In this document: in pieces, positions 8,280-16,175 of the stretch
Layout: every line of letters starts with the position of its first letter
How positions within the stretch are numbered: position 1 is the first letter of the stretch
Source of the DNA: a bacterium
Lineage (GTDB): Bacteria > Desulfobacterota > DSWW01
Reading direction: 5' to 3'
Length of the DNA stretch: 64,000 nucleotides
NCBI GenBank assembly: GCA_028277985.1
Contig: JANQFG010000105.1
Span: forward strand, 39,046-103,045
The notes under the pieces: generated by a model
Told to the model about the DNA's origin: nothing
Seen by the model: only the letters and a program-made list of their open reading frames with translations
Database searches by the model: none
Translations under genes and position numbers: made by a program

Positions 8280-9113
8280 TCAATCCCAAGGTGTTCCGTG
8301 ACCCTTCAGTCCGCCGTCCACGTAGAATACCTGGCCGGTCAAGGTCCAGGACTCCTCGCGCACCAGCCAGAGCATTGCGTTGGCCACATCTTCCGGATCG
8401 ACCTGGCGGTTCATGATCGTCTTGGTTCGGTTGAAGTAGTCATAGAAATCCTCGGGCTTTCCACCGCTCATCGCACCGAAGGCCTCCCCGGTCCATTGGA
8501 ACATGGGCGTCATGACCCCGCCTGGGGCTATACAGTTCACCGTGATATTGAACGCCCCCACTTCCCTGGCCATGGCCAAGGTCATATTGTGAACCCCACC
8601 CTTGGATGCGCAGTAGTGGGCGTGCAGCGGCTCCGGGTTCCTCCCGTCGATGGAACCGATGTTCACGATGCGACCCCAGTTACGGGCGATCATGTGGGGC
8701 ACCACGTACTTGGCGCACAGCCAGGTTCCCTTCAGGTTGACGTCGACGGTCACATCCCACTGCTCTTCCGATATCTCCCAGAAGGGGGCAAAGGTGCAAA
8801 CACCGGCGTTGTTGACAAGGATATCGATCCTCCCGAACTCGTCCATCACGCTCTTTGCCATGGCCTCCACCTGGGCGGCCTTGCTCACATCGCACGTGAT
8901 GGCGAGCGCCCTGCCTCCCAGAGCGGTAATGTCCTCGACGACCTTGCCGAGCCCCGTCTCCGTGGCGCCGGGAACAGGAACTTCCTGCTGATCCTTGCAG
9001 ATATCGACCAGGGCCACGCTCGCGCCTTCCCGCGCCAGGGCGAGTGCGTGTGCCGACCCCATGCCGTGACCGGCACCCGTGACAATACCGACTTTGCCTT
9101 CCAGTTCTGGCAT
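8280..9113 (-). CDS. SDR family oxidoreductase, mycofactocin-type
   Basis: A 277-residue short-chain dehydrogenase/reductase. It has the cofactor loop TGAGHGMG, the NNAG structural motif, catalytic Ser in NIGSIDG and the YxxxK motif in HYCASK. After the second beta strand, VDICKD is followed by about 13 extra residues (QQEVPVPGATETGLGK) before the normal helix. This insertion and the VDxCKD start are hallmarks of the mycofactocin-coupled SDRs (carveol dehydrogenase type), which keep their nicotinamide cofactor bound. The start is supported by GAGGAGGG. Neighbours are an MFS carrier upstream and a SnoaL-like protein downstream, suggesting uptake and oxidation of an alcohol. No mycofactocin biosynthesis genes are in the window. 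Confidence 0.85.
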   Translation of the reverse strand: MPELEGKVGIVTGAGHGMGSAHALALAREGASVALVDICKDQQEVPVPGATETGLGKVVEDITALGGRALAITCDVSKAAQVEAMAKSVMDEFGRIDILVNNAGVCTFAPFWEISEEQWDVTVDVNLKGTWLCAKYVVPHMIARNWGRIVNIGSIDGRNPEPLHAHYCASKGGVHNMTLAMAREVGAFNITVNCIAPGGVMTPMFQWTGEAFGAMSGGKPEDFYDYFNRTKTIMNRQVDPEDVANAMLWLVREESWTLTGQVFYVDGGLKGHGTPWD

Positions 9114-9247
9114 CTAGTAGGCCCTCCTCTTCTGAACGTGTGGTGCAATGACCAGGGGAAACACAACAGGCAGGTTCAGGGCAAGGGCAGGATAGGTTGC
9201 GCGGAAATCTTGTGTCAAGGAAAAACGGCCTGGGTGTCCGAAAGGTG

Positions 9248-10489
9248 TCAGGGACCTCCCTGCTGGAAGGTCCCGACCCGGGGGGCTTTCAGAAAGCCGG
9301 CCAGGGCGATGGAGGCGAGAATGAGCGCAATCGCAATCCGGAACATCATCTGATAGCTGCCGGTCACGTCCCAGATGTACCCGGCCAGGTAGGACCCGAG
9401 GCCGAACCCGATCCCCTCGGCGATGGAAATCGTGGCGAAGATCGCCCCCATGGCCGACAGGCCGAACAGGTAGGAGGTCAGGGCCGGAATGATGACCATG
9501 AACCCCCCGTAGGAAACCCCGTATAAGACGCCAAGGCCATAGGCAACAACGAAGACACTCGCCCCCGGCAACGCGAAGAGCACGAGCCCTTTGACGATCA
9601 GGCAGGCGGCCAGCACGCGCCTCGAACCGTATCGGTCCGCAACGGCACCCGCCACGATCCTACCGACCACACTCCCGAGCCCGATTGCCCCGAGGACATT
9701 CGCGGCGGCCGTTGCGGACATGCCCGTGTCCGTGAGATGGGGCACGATATGGACCATGATCATCCCGAGCACGGTAATGCTGATGCCGTAAAGGAAGAAC
9801 AACAGCCAGAACGCCCTGGTCCGGACAGCCTCCGGAAGCGAAAAGCTAGGACCAGAATCTCCCATTGGCATCGGGTCGACTTCGCTCTTATCCCCTCCCT
9901 CGGGCAAGCCGTTCCCGTTCACCTCCGGGTCACGCATGAAGAGCACGCACGGCGGAATGCAGGATAGGCAGACGAATATACCCAGGATCAGGAAAGCGGG
10001 CCGCCAGCCGTAGCCCGAGACGAGGAGGGCGATAAGGGGCGGCATTGCCAATGTACCCACGCCGACGCCGGCCAGCGTGATGCCCAGCGCAAAGCCCCGG
10101 TTCCTGTCGAACCATCGAGTGACGACCGCCACCGGAATCGGCAGCAGGCCCGGATAGGCCAGGCCTCCGAGGACGCCGACAAAGAGATAGAGCTGAAGTG
10201 CAGATTGAACCGAGGCCCCGAGCATGTAGCCCGCACCTAGAAGCCCCGTGCATACCGCCATCACCAAGCGCGGTCCTTGCCGGTCCGCGAAATGCCCGAC
10301 AAATGGAAGCACCACGATGTAGATCAGACAGGCGAGCCCCATGACGCCGGCCGTGAGTTGCCGGTTCCAGCCGAACTCGACCAGCATGGGCTTGAAGAAT
10401 ACACCGTAGCTGTAGAACGAGCCGGAGGTGACCGCGATGACCCAGAAGGCGGCCGCAACCACGACCCATCCGTAATCCGGTTTCCGCAT
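9248..10489 (-). CDS. Major facilitator superfamily carrier (monocarboxylate/oxalate-formate antiporter-like)
   Basis: About 413 residues with twelve predicted membrane segments and a central cytoplasmic loop rich in acidic and Gly residues. The family signature FADRQGPR follows helix 2 and ADRYGSRR lies in the second half. The opening DYGWVVVAAAFW is typical of the monocarboxylate/oxalate-formate antiporter branch. The frame is open further upstream, but the ATG at 10489 is chosen because GGGAG lies 8 nt before it and the protein then starts right at membrane helix 1. It is the first gene of a minus-strand run with an SDR and a SnoaL-like protein, so it may import their substrate. Confidence 0.88.
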   Translation of the reverse strand: MRKPDYGWVVVAAAFWVIAVTSGSFYSYGVFFKPMLVEFGWNRQLTAGVMGLACLIYIVVLPFVGHFADRQGPRLVMAVCTGLLGAGYMLGASVQSALQLYLFVGVLGGLAYPGLLPIPVAVVTRWFDRNRGFALGITLAGVGVGTLAMPPLIALLVSGYGWRPAFLILGIFVCLSCIPPCVLFMRDPEVNGNGLPEGGDKSEVDPMPMGDSGPSFSLPEAVRTRAFWLLFFLYGISITVLGMIMVHIVPHLTDTGMSATAAANVLGAIGLGSVVGRIVAGAVADRYGSRRVLAACLIVKGLVLFALPGASVFVVAYGLGVLYGVSYGGFMVIIPALTSYLFGLSAMGAIFATISIAEGIGFGLGSYLAGYIWDVTGSYQMMFRIAIALILASIALAGFLKAPRVGTFQQGGP

Positions 10490-10806
10490 GACAGGTGCTC
10501 CCGAAACAAAGCTCGGAATCATACAGGACTCGCACCGAAAAATCAGTCCCTGTCCGGACAAACTCCCTTCCCGGCGACCCGCGGCAGCGAAGGGCATGAC
10601 GACTCACGGTTTTCTACATTTCAGAACGTGAAGAGTATTTATTCGCAGCAAATATAACGATATCGTCCAACTTAATAACCTATTTTAAATGGGTTTTTCT
10701 TTCTTTCTTTGGAAACAACTCCAGACACATCCACATCAGAAGGGCATGGATAAAATTATGTTCAATAGTCTCCCGAGGAGTTCTTCCAGAGGAAGGAGGT
10801 GCCAAA
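10490..10806. other. Intergenic region between divergent MFS and Cys-rich protein genes
   Basis: A 317-bp divergent promoter region. The middle (about 10620-10760) is markedly AT-rich. The right end has AGGAGGTG just before the ATG at 10807. I see no ORF, hairpin or repeat of note. Confidence 0.5.
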
Positions 10807-11463
10807 ATGAAGGTTGTCCTGAAAATTTCCTTTGCGTGCACCCTGGTCCTGGCCTTGCTCGCGCCTGCCGCAAACGGCCAGGTCACATTGTTCGGCCCCC
10901 CGAACGGGGCGGATCTCTCGGAACCGCCCGCATTCGGTTGGGGCGGACCCTATGACCTCTGGCTCTTCATCTCTGCATTCTACTACGACATACCCGGCGT
11001 CTTCACGGGGTACATACCCATTCGTTTCGGGCTCTTTGACGGGGGCTTCACCCTGCCGGGCCCGTGGTGGGACGTGATCGGCGAGGGCGAGCCGAACGTG
11101 TGGGCGGTCCTTGGGATCGATCAGGCCACCGGAGGGTTCGCGGTCAGCGATGTGGCCAGCTTCACAAAGACGGGATGTAACTCCCAGTGCTGCGGCAGCT
11201 ATGTATTTGGCTGTGGCGGGAGTCCGACCTGCGTCTGCTACCAGACCACGGAAGGGGAGTCCGTCTGCGGACCCGACTTCCCCTGCTCTTCGCCGCCCTG
11301 CGGCACGAGTGCGGATTGTGGGCCCGGAGAGAAATGTCTGGCCTGCACATGCTGTGAGACCAATGTCTGCGGTTTCGTGGGCGAAGGGGCCTGTGAGAGC
11401 GGGTTCAGCTCGTTCGAGTCATACGAAGGCCCGACGACAACGGGAGAGTGGATCGGAAGATGA
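10807..11463 (+). CDS. Secreted Cys-rich protein sharing a module with the neighbouring subtilase
   Basis: A 218-residue secreted protein with a clear signal peptide (to about residue 24, ending PAANGQ). Residues ~26-120 form a module beginning TLFGPPNGADLSEPP and rich in aromatic and Gly residues. The same pattern recurs at the C-terminus of the subtilase encoded 130 bp downstream (LLGPENGSLHSTAPVFEW), with matching length and aromatic spacing. Residues ~125-200 hold many Cys (CNSQCCGSY, CLACTCCETNVCG), probably disulfide-bonded and of EGF-like density. AGGAGGTG supports the start. Function is unknown; a surface or secreted adhesive or binding role is plausible. Confidence 0.7.
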   Translation: MKVVLKISFACTLVLALLAPAANGQVTLFGPPNGADLSEPPAFGWGGPYDLWLFISAFYYDIPGVFTGYIPIRFGLFDGGFTLPGPWWDVIGEGEPNVWAVLGIDQATGGFAVSDVASFTKTGCNSQCCGSYVFGCGGSPTCVCYQTTEGESVCGPDFPCSSPPCGTSADCGPGEKCLACTCCETNVCGFVGEGACESGFSSFESYEGPTTTGEWIGR

Positions 11464-11592
11464 TCTCGTCCCTGGATCGTCGTCGAGTCCTTCTGCATCC
11501 CACTTCCGAGACCGAAGTGCCGTTCGGTCCGCCAACGAACGGCACCCGGTCCGAGCGGAACAGGAGGATCGAACAGGGTTGAGGAACGATCG

Positions 11593-13374
11593 ATGAGGAC
11601 ACACCGCCCGGTATGCCAAGGCCCGACCGGACGGGCACCCCTTGTGGCTGCCCTTCTTCTCGGCCTCCTGCTCGGCCTCCCGCGCACGGGCCAGTTCGGG
11701 CCGGGGCATGTGGAGTATGCTGCCGCCGACGAGCAGAGCCAGGCCGCGGGTCTCGGGAACCTCCACGCGAGTGCGGCTGCAAAGGGAACGGTCAGGGTCA
11801 TCGTCACGCTGGAAGTGCCGGCCTTTGCCGAACTGACAAGAGAATCGAACCGGTACCGGGTCATGGAACCCGGCCGACAGTTCCCGGACAAGGGCAGGCG
11901 CGCAGGCAGGGCCCTTGCCGGGGCTATCCGCTCTTCGAGCGATGCTGTTCTCGACGCTCTGAGGGATGCCGACACACACGTGAATCACACTTACTCTGCA
12001 TTGCCCTATCTCGCCCTCCGGGTTTCCAGTGAATCCCTCTCCCGACTCGAGACGCATCCCCTCGTGGCGGACATCTCCGAAGACTTGCCCTCCAGGGTCC
12101 CGGACATCGTACGCGGCGGGCCGGTCCCTCCAACCTTGAGTCAATCCACTGACCTGATCGGAGCGGATGCTGCCTGGGACATGGGTTACACGGGCGAAGG
12201 CTGGGCCGTGGCGGTGCTCGACACCGGTATCCGCCCCACACACGACTTCTTCGAGGGCAAGACGATCATCGAGGCCTGCTTCTCGAGCCTCGATGACTGC
12301 CCGAACGGGCAGAACGAGATGGTCGGGCCCGGTTCCGCGGCCCACTACGAGGACAGCTATGATGGCTACGATCACGGGACCCACGTGGCCGGCATCGCCA
12401 CCGGCAACGAGGGGAGCCTGTTCGGCGTCGCAAAGGACAGCGACATCATCGCCGTGCAGATCTTCTCCCGTGCCTCTTCGCAGAATTGCGGCGGCAGCCC
12501 CTGTCTGCTCAGCTGGAGTTCCGATCAGCTCAAGGGCCTGGACTACGTGTATTCACTTCGCGCAACCCAGAGCATCGCTGCGGTCAACATGAGTCTGGGC
12601 GGCGGCAGATACAGCGGCCCCTGCGACACCCATATACAGAAAGCGGCTATCGACAACCTTCGGTCCGTGGGGATCGCCACGGCGATCGCATCAGGCAACA
12701 ACGGATTCTGCGGCTCCCTTTCGTCACCCGCCTGCACCTCCACCTCGATCGCCGTGGGCGCCTCGACCCAATCGGACATAGAGGCAGGCTTCAACAACTG
12801 GCATCCCGATCTTCAGGACCTGTTTGCGCCGGGTGTCTCGATCCTCTCCTCCACGGGCGGGTCGGACTCGAGCTACCAGTCCTGGAACGGCACCTCCATG
12901 GCCACGCCTCACGTGGCCGGTGCGTGGGCCATCCTCAGACAGTTCGATCCCGATGCCGGCGTAGCCGAGATCCTGGCGGCCCTGAAAGCGACCGGCCCTC
13001 CGATCGTCACGCTCTGCCCCGGAGATGCCTCCCTTCCGAGGATACAGCTCGACGAGGCTTTGACCGCTCTCGGGGAAGCTGAGTTCGCCTTGCTGGGTCC
13101 GGAGAACGGCTCTTTACACTCGACAGCCCCGGTCTTCGAGTGGGCGGGCGGCGACTACGACCTATTCGGGCTCTACCTGCTCTTACCGGTCTTTGGACAG
13201 TACCAGCTGATCCCAATCTTCGTGCCCGACACCAGCCTGGGCCTCACCCTGTACGATCCGCTGTGGGATTTCGTGTCCCAGAACACGTGGGCAGCCTGGC
13301 GAGTTCTGGCTGTGAACACCGAGTCCGGGACCTGGGAGGCGAGCGGGCCCCGGTGGATCATGAAGCTGCCGTGA
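11593..13374 (+). CDS. Secreted subtilisin-like serine protease (S8 family)
   Basis: A 593-residue pre-pro-protease. The signal region spans about residues 15-40. An inhibitor_I9-like propeptide follows, including KGTVRVIVTLEVP and a segment that ends near the first catalytic block. The catalytic triad is Asp210 (VAVLDTGI), His261 (DHGTHVAGI) and Ser435 (NGTSMATPHVAGA), and oxyanion Asn lies in ASGNNGF. After the catalytic domain, residues ~495-593 form an extra module (LLGPENGSLHST...) that resembles the body of the preceding Cys-rich protein. GAGGA stands before the ATG. Export and self-processing by propeptide cleavage are expected. The unusual C-terminal module may tether the enzyme or select substrate. 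Confidence 0.9.
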   Translation: MRTHRPVCQGPTGRAPLVAALLLGLLLGLPRTGQFGPGHVEYAAADEQSQAAGLGNLHASAAAKGTVRVIVTLEVPAFAELTRESNRYRVMEPGRQFPDKGRRAGRALAGAIRSSSDAVLDALRDADTHVNHTYSALPYLALRVSSESLSRLETHPLVADISEDLPSRVPDIVRGGPVPPTLSQSTDLIGADAAWDMGYTGEGWAVAVLDTGIRPTHDFFEGKTIIEACFSSLDDCPNGQNEMVGPGSAAHYEDSYDGYDHGTHVAGIATGNEGSLFGVAKDSDIIAVQIFSRASSQNCGGSPCLLSWSSDQLKGLDYVYSLRATQSIAAVNMSLGGGRYSGPCDTHIQKAAIDNLRSVGIATAIASGNNGFCGSLSSPACTSTSIAVGASTQSDIEAGFNNWHPDLQDLFAPGVSILSSTGGSDSSYQSWNGTSMATPHVAGAWAILRQFDPDAGVAEILAALKATGPPIVTLCPGDASLPRIQLDEALTALGEAEFALLGPENGSLHSTAPVFEWAGGDYDLFGLYLLLPVFGQYQLIPIFVPDTSLGLTLYDPLWDFVSQNTWAAWRVLAVNTESGTWEASGPRWIMKLP

Positions 13375-13520
13375 CGGCTCATCGATCCGCGGCAGTCCCC
13401 TGACTCCAAATAGACTTATCACATCCCTCCTGTTATTAAAGACAGATCCTTGATCTCGATCCGAGAATCACGAGTCGCGTGACCTGGCTCCACACAGATG
13501 AATTCAAGGGAATCAAATTC

Positions 13521-15047
13521 ATGGTGAGGAAGAGGTCTCTTGAGAACATGGCCCTGTTCCGTCCAACCTCCCGCCCCCGGGCAACGTCGGCACCCGAAAC
13601 AAAGTGGGCGGCCCCAGGGCTCCTCATCTCTCTGCTTGTCTGTTGTGCCCTGACCTTCGTTTCCTGCAGCAGTGATGACCCGGGCGAACCACCCGAATCA
13701 ACCAGGATCGTATCCGCCGAAACCATGATGGGATGGATCCGGACCATCTTCGATCAGGGCGTTCGCCTGCCGGGGTATCCGGCGAATGACTGGGCCATCG
13801 AGTGGGTTCAGCAACAGTTCGAGAACTCCGGACTCCAGGAGGTGACACTGGAGCCGATTCAAGTCGATCGTTGGGAATCATCAGGATGCTCTCTTTCCGT
13901 CCGGTCCGACATCCCGGGCGGACCCGTGCTTGACGTACCCTGCATGCCCGTACCCTATTCACAACCTTCGAACGGAATAGAAGCGGAGCTGATCCCCTTC
14001 GGCCCTGGAGCAGGGGCCGGGGGACGAATTGCGCTCGTCGACCACACGTTCATCGAAATCCCCGCATTCCTGGGTCTGCTCTCCGCTACCGGGGCTTATG
14101 ATCCGCTCGGAGATTTCGGATTGAACGGAATCGACCATATGCTCCCCTTCAGCTTTCAGTTTCAGAATGTCCTGGAGCCGGCTATTGAAGCCGGAGCGGT
14201 TGGATTCATCGGCGTGCTGAGCAATCTGCCGTGGGACACGGAGGAATACTTCGTTCCTTACGACGCCGTCAGGCGGCCCCTGTCAGGTGTCTGGATCAGC
14301 GCCTCGAACGGGGACAGGGTGAAGGCCCAACTGGCCGCCGGCAGGACCCTTGCCAGGATCTCCTACGACGCGAGCGTCGAGACCGTGACGTCTTACAACG
14401 TCTACGGTTCGCTTCCGGGCGTTTCCGACGACTGGATCATCATCGGCACGCATCACGACGGCCCATGGGGCTCGGCGGTCGAGGACGGGTCGGGGATGGC
14501 GCTGGTCCTCGCCCAGGTCGCCTACTGGTCGAAGCTCCCTGGGGAACAACGCCCACACAATATGTTGTTCCTGATGAATGGCGGGCACATGGCGGGCGGC
14601 AAGGGAATCAAGGGGTTTGTTGCGAATCACGCAGAACTGCTGGAGAGTACGGTAGCTGCGATCCACCTCGAGCACGTTGCCCGTAAGGCGGGTGGCGCCG
14701 ACGGACTGCCGATTGCGCTGGACGAGCCCGAGATTCGTTGGTGGTTCACCAGCCGGAACGAGGCCCTTCAGAACATTGTCCTGGAGGCTCTCGAGGCCGA
14801 GGACCTGTATCGCTCCATCCTGTTTCCTCCGGACTTCCTCTGGTTCGAACATCCTCCCACCGACGGTGCTTTCTTCCACCCGATCGTGCCGATCGTGCAG
14901 CATCTCAGCGCGCCCGTGTATCTTTTCGACTCGGCCGATACTCCGGACATGGTGCACGAGCCGAGTCTGGTTCCGCTTACGCGAGCCGTGGTTCAGATGG
15001 TCAACGCGCTGGGGGCTCACGATTCGGGCAGCCTGCGCGTTCGATGA
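13521..15047 (+). CDS. M28-like metallopeptidase-fold lipoprotein, active site degenerate
   Basis: About 508 residues. A lipoprotein-like signal ends TFVSC. A protease-associated-like region follows (about 110-290), then an M28 aminopeptidase-like domain. The first metal block is IIGTHHDGPWGSAVEDGSGMALVL, holding His, Asp and the bridging Asp/Glu-Asp. The usual Glu-Glu general-base block (GEExGLxGS) is replaced by NGGHMAGGKGI, and the later metal Asp position reads HLEHV. Either this is a divergent peptidase with altered ligands or an inactive relative. The ATG at 13521 has AAGGGA 9 nt upstream and is preferred to an upstream GTG; the ATG at 13548 is also possible. Confidence 0.7.
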   Translation: MVRKRSLENMALFRPTSRPRATSAPETKWAAPGLLISLLVCCALTFVSCSSDDPGEPPESTRIVSAETMMGWIRTIFDQGVRLPGYPANDWAIEWVQQQFENSGLQEVTLEPIQVDRWESSGCSLSVRSDIPGGPVLDVPCMPVPYSQPSNGIEAELIPFGPGAGAGGRIALVDHTFIEIPAFLGLLSATGAYDPLGDFGLNGIDHMLPFSFQFQNVLEPAIEAGAVGFIGVLSNLPWDTEEYFVPYDAVRRPLSGVWISASNGDRVKAQLAAGRTLARISYDASVETVTSYNVYGSLPGVSDDWIIIGTHHDGPWGSAVEDGSGMALVLAQVAYWSKLPGEQRPHNMLFLMNGGHMAGGKGIKGFVANHAELLESTVAAIHLEHVARKAGGADGLPIALDEPEIRWWFTSRNEALQNIVLEALEAEDLYRSILFPPDFLWFEHPPTDGAFFHPIVPIVQHLSAPVYLFDSADTPDMVHEPSLVPLTRAVVQMVNALGAHDSGSLRVR

Positions 15048-15241
15048 CATTCTTATCCGGTCGATCCGTACCTCTGCCGGCGGTGGAAGACCCGGTTCCG
15101 CGAGGAGATGCTGGAGGCCACTGATTTCCAAAATGATAAAAAATATCTATCGAAATGATAATAAATATTCAATAGACTTATCACAAAACCCCTGCTATGA
15201 GTAGTGGTTCAGGTGATTTACAGAAAAGGGAGACCTCATAG

Positions 15242-16093
15242 ATGAAAACCTTCCGCGGCAAAACGGCGATCGTTACCGGTGGAGGTTCCGGCATAGGCAA
15301 GGAACTCGCCCTGGCCCTGGCAGGCGATGGCGCCAACGTGGTGATCACGGACATCGTTCAGGAACGCATCGACGAGGTGAAGGGCCTGATCGAGGGCAAA
15401 GGCGTGAAGGCGGGGGGCTACAAGCTGGACCACGCCAGCCTGGAAGAATCCAAGGCCTTTGCCGAGCAGTTTGCAAAGGAGTGGGGCGATCTCCACGTTC
15501 TCTGCTGCAACGCGGGCGTAGGCCACGGGGCCCGACTGGAGGAAACCACCCTGGAGGAGTGGGAGTGGGTCCTCGGCGTGAACCTCTGGGGGGTAGTCTA
15601 CATGATCCAGCTTCTCGTGCCCGGTATGATCGAGCGGCAGGAAGGCTCGGTCCTGATAACGGCGAGCGGTGCGGGGCTCGCGCCCATGGCCGGCATGGCG
15701 CCCTACAACTTGACCAAGGCAGCCATGGTCAGCCTCGCCGAGACCCTGCACATGGAACTCGTCAACCACAACATCGGCGTTACCGCCCTCTGCCCGGGAG
15801 TCATCAACACGAACATCGTACGGGACGGACGCATCCACGCTTCAGATGGGGAAGAGAACCCAGTGCACTCGCGACTCGTCGACCTCTACGCGACCAAGGG
15901 CACGGATCCGGCGGTCGTGGCAAGAGACGCCTTGAAGGCGCTCAAGCGCGACATCCCGATCATGCACACACCGGGGCACGTGTGGCCCCTGTACCTTCTG
16001 CACAGGATTTCCCCTTCCCTTTACAACTGGCTTGGAAGATACTTCTGGAAGAGGGGACGGGCCTTCTTGCTGCCCGTCGGCCCGGAGAAGTAG
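15242..16093 (+). CDS. SDR family oxidoreductase
   Basis: A 283-residue classical SDR. The NAD(P) loop is TGGGSGIGK, the structural motif CNAGVG replaces the usual NNAG, catalytic Ser lies in ITASGAG, and YNLTK gives the YxxxK pair. Asp in VVITDIV at the end of strand 2 suggests NAD rather than NADP. The last ~60 residues (HTPGHVWPLYLLHRISPSLYNWLG) form an amphipathic extension seen in SDRs acting on lipid-like or acyl-CoA substrates. It opens a plus-strand catabolic cluster and is followed by a TPP enzyme 82 bp downstream. The substrate is unknown. Confidence 0.88.
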   Translation: MKTFRGKTAIVTGGGSGIGKELALALAGDGANVVITDIVQERIDEVKGLIEGKGVKAGGYKLDHASLEESKAFAEQFAKEWGDLHVLCCNAGVGHGARLEETTLEEWEWVLGVNLWGVVYMIQLLVPGMIERQEGSVLITASGAGLAPMAGMAPYNLTKAAMVSLAETLHMELVNHNIGVTALCPGVINTNIVRDGRIHASDGEENPVHSRLVDLYATKGTDPAVVARDALKALKRDIPIMHTPGHVWPLYLLHRISPSLYNWLGRYFWKRGRAFLLPVGPEK

Positions 16094-16101
16094 GCAAAGC
16101 C

Positions 16102-16140
16102 ATCATTCCCGCGAAGCTCGTCCCCGCGCAGGCAGGGACC
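16102..16140. repeat. Intergenic ATTCCCGCG repeat
   Basis: Begins ATCATTCCCGCGAAG and ends GCGCAGGCAGGGACC, between the SDR and TPP-enzyme genes. It belongs to the ATTCCCGCG family also present at 18061-18086 and 27790-27813. Confidence 0.5.
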
Positions 16141-16175
16141 CTTTGGCACACAAAGCAAACGAACGGAGGCACATC

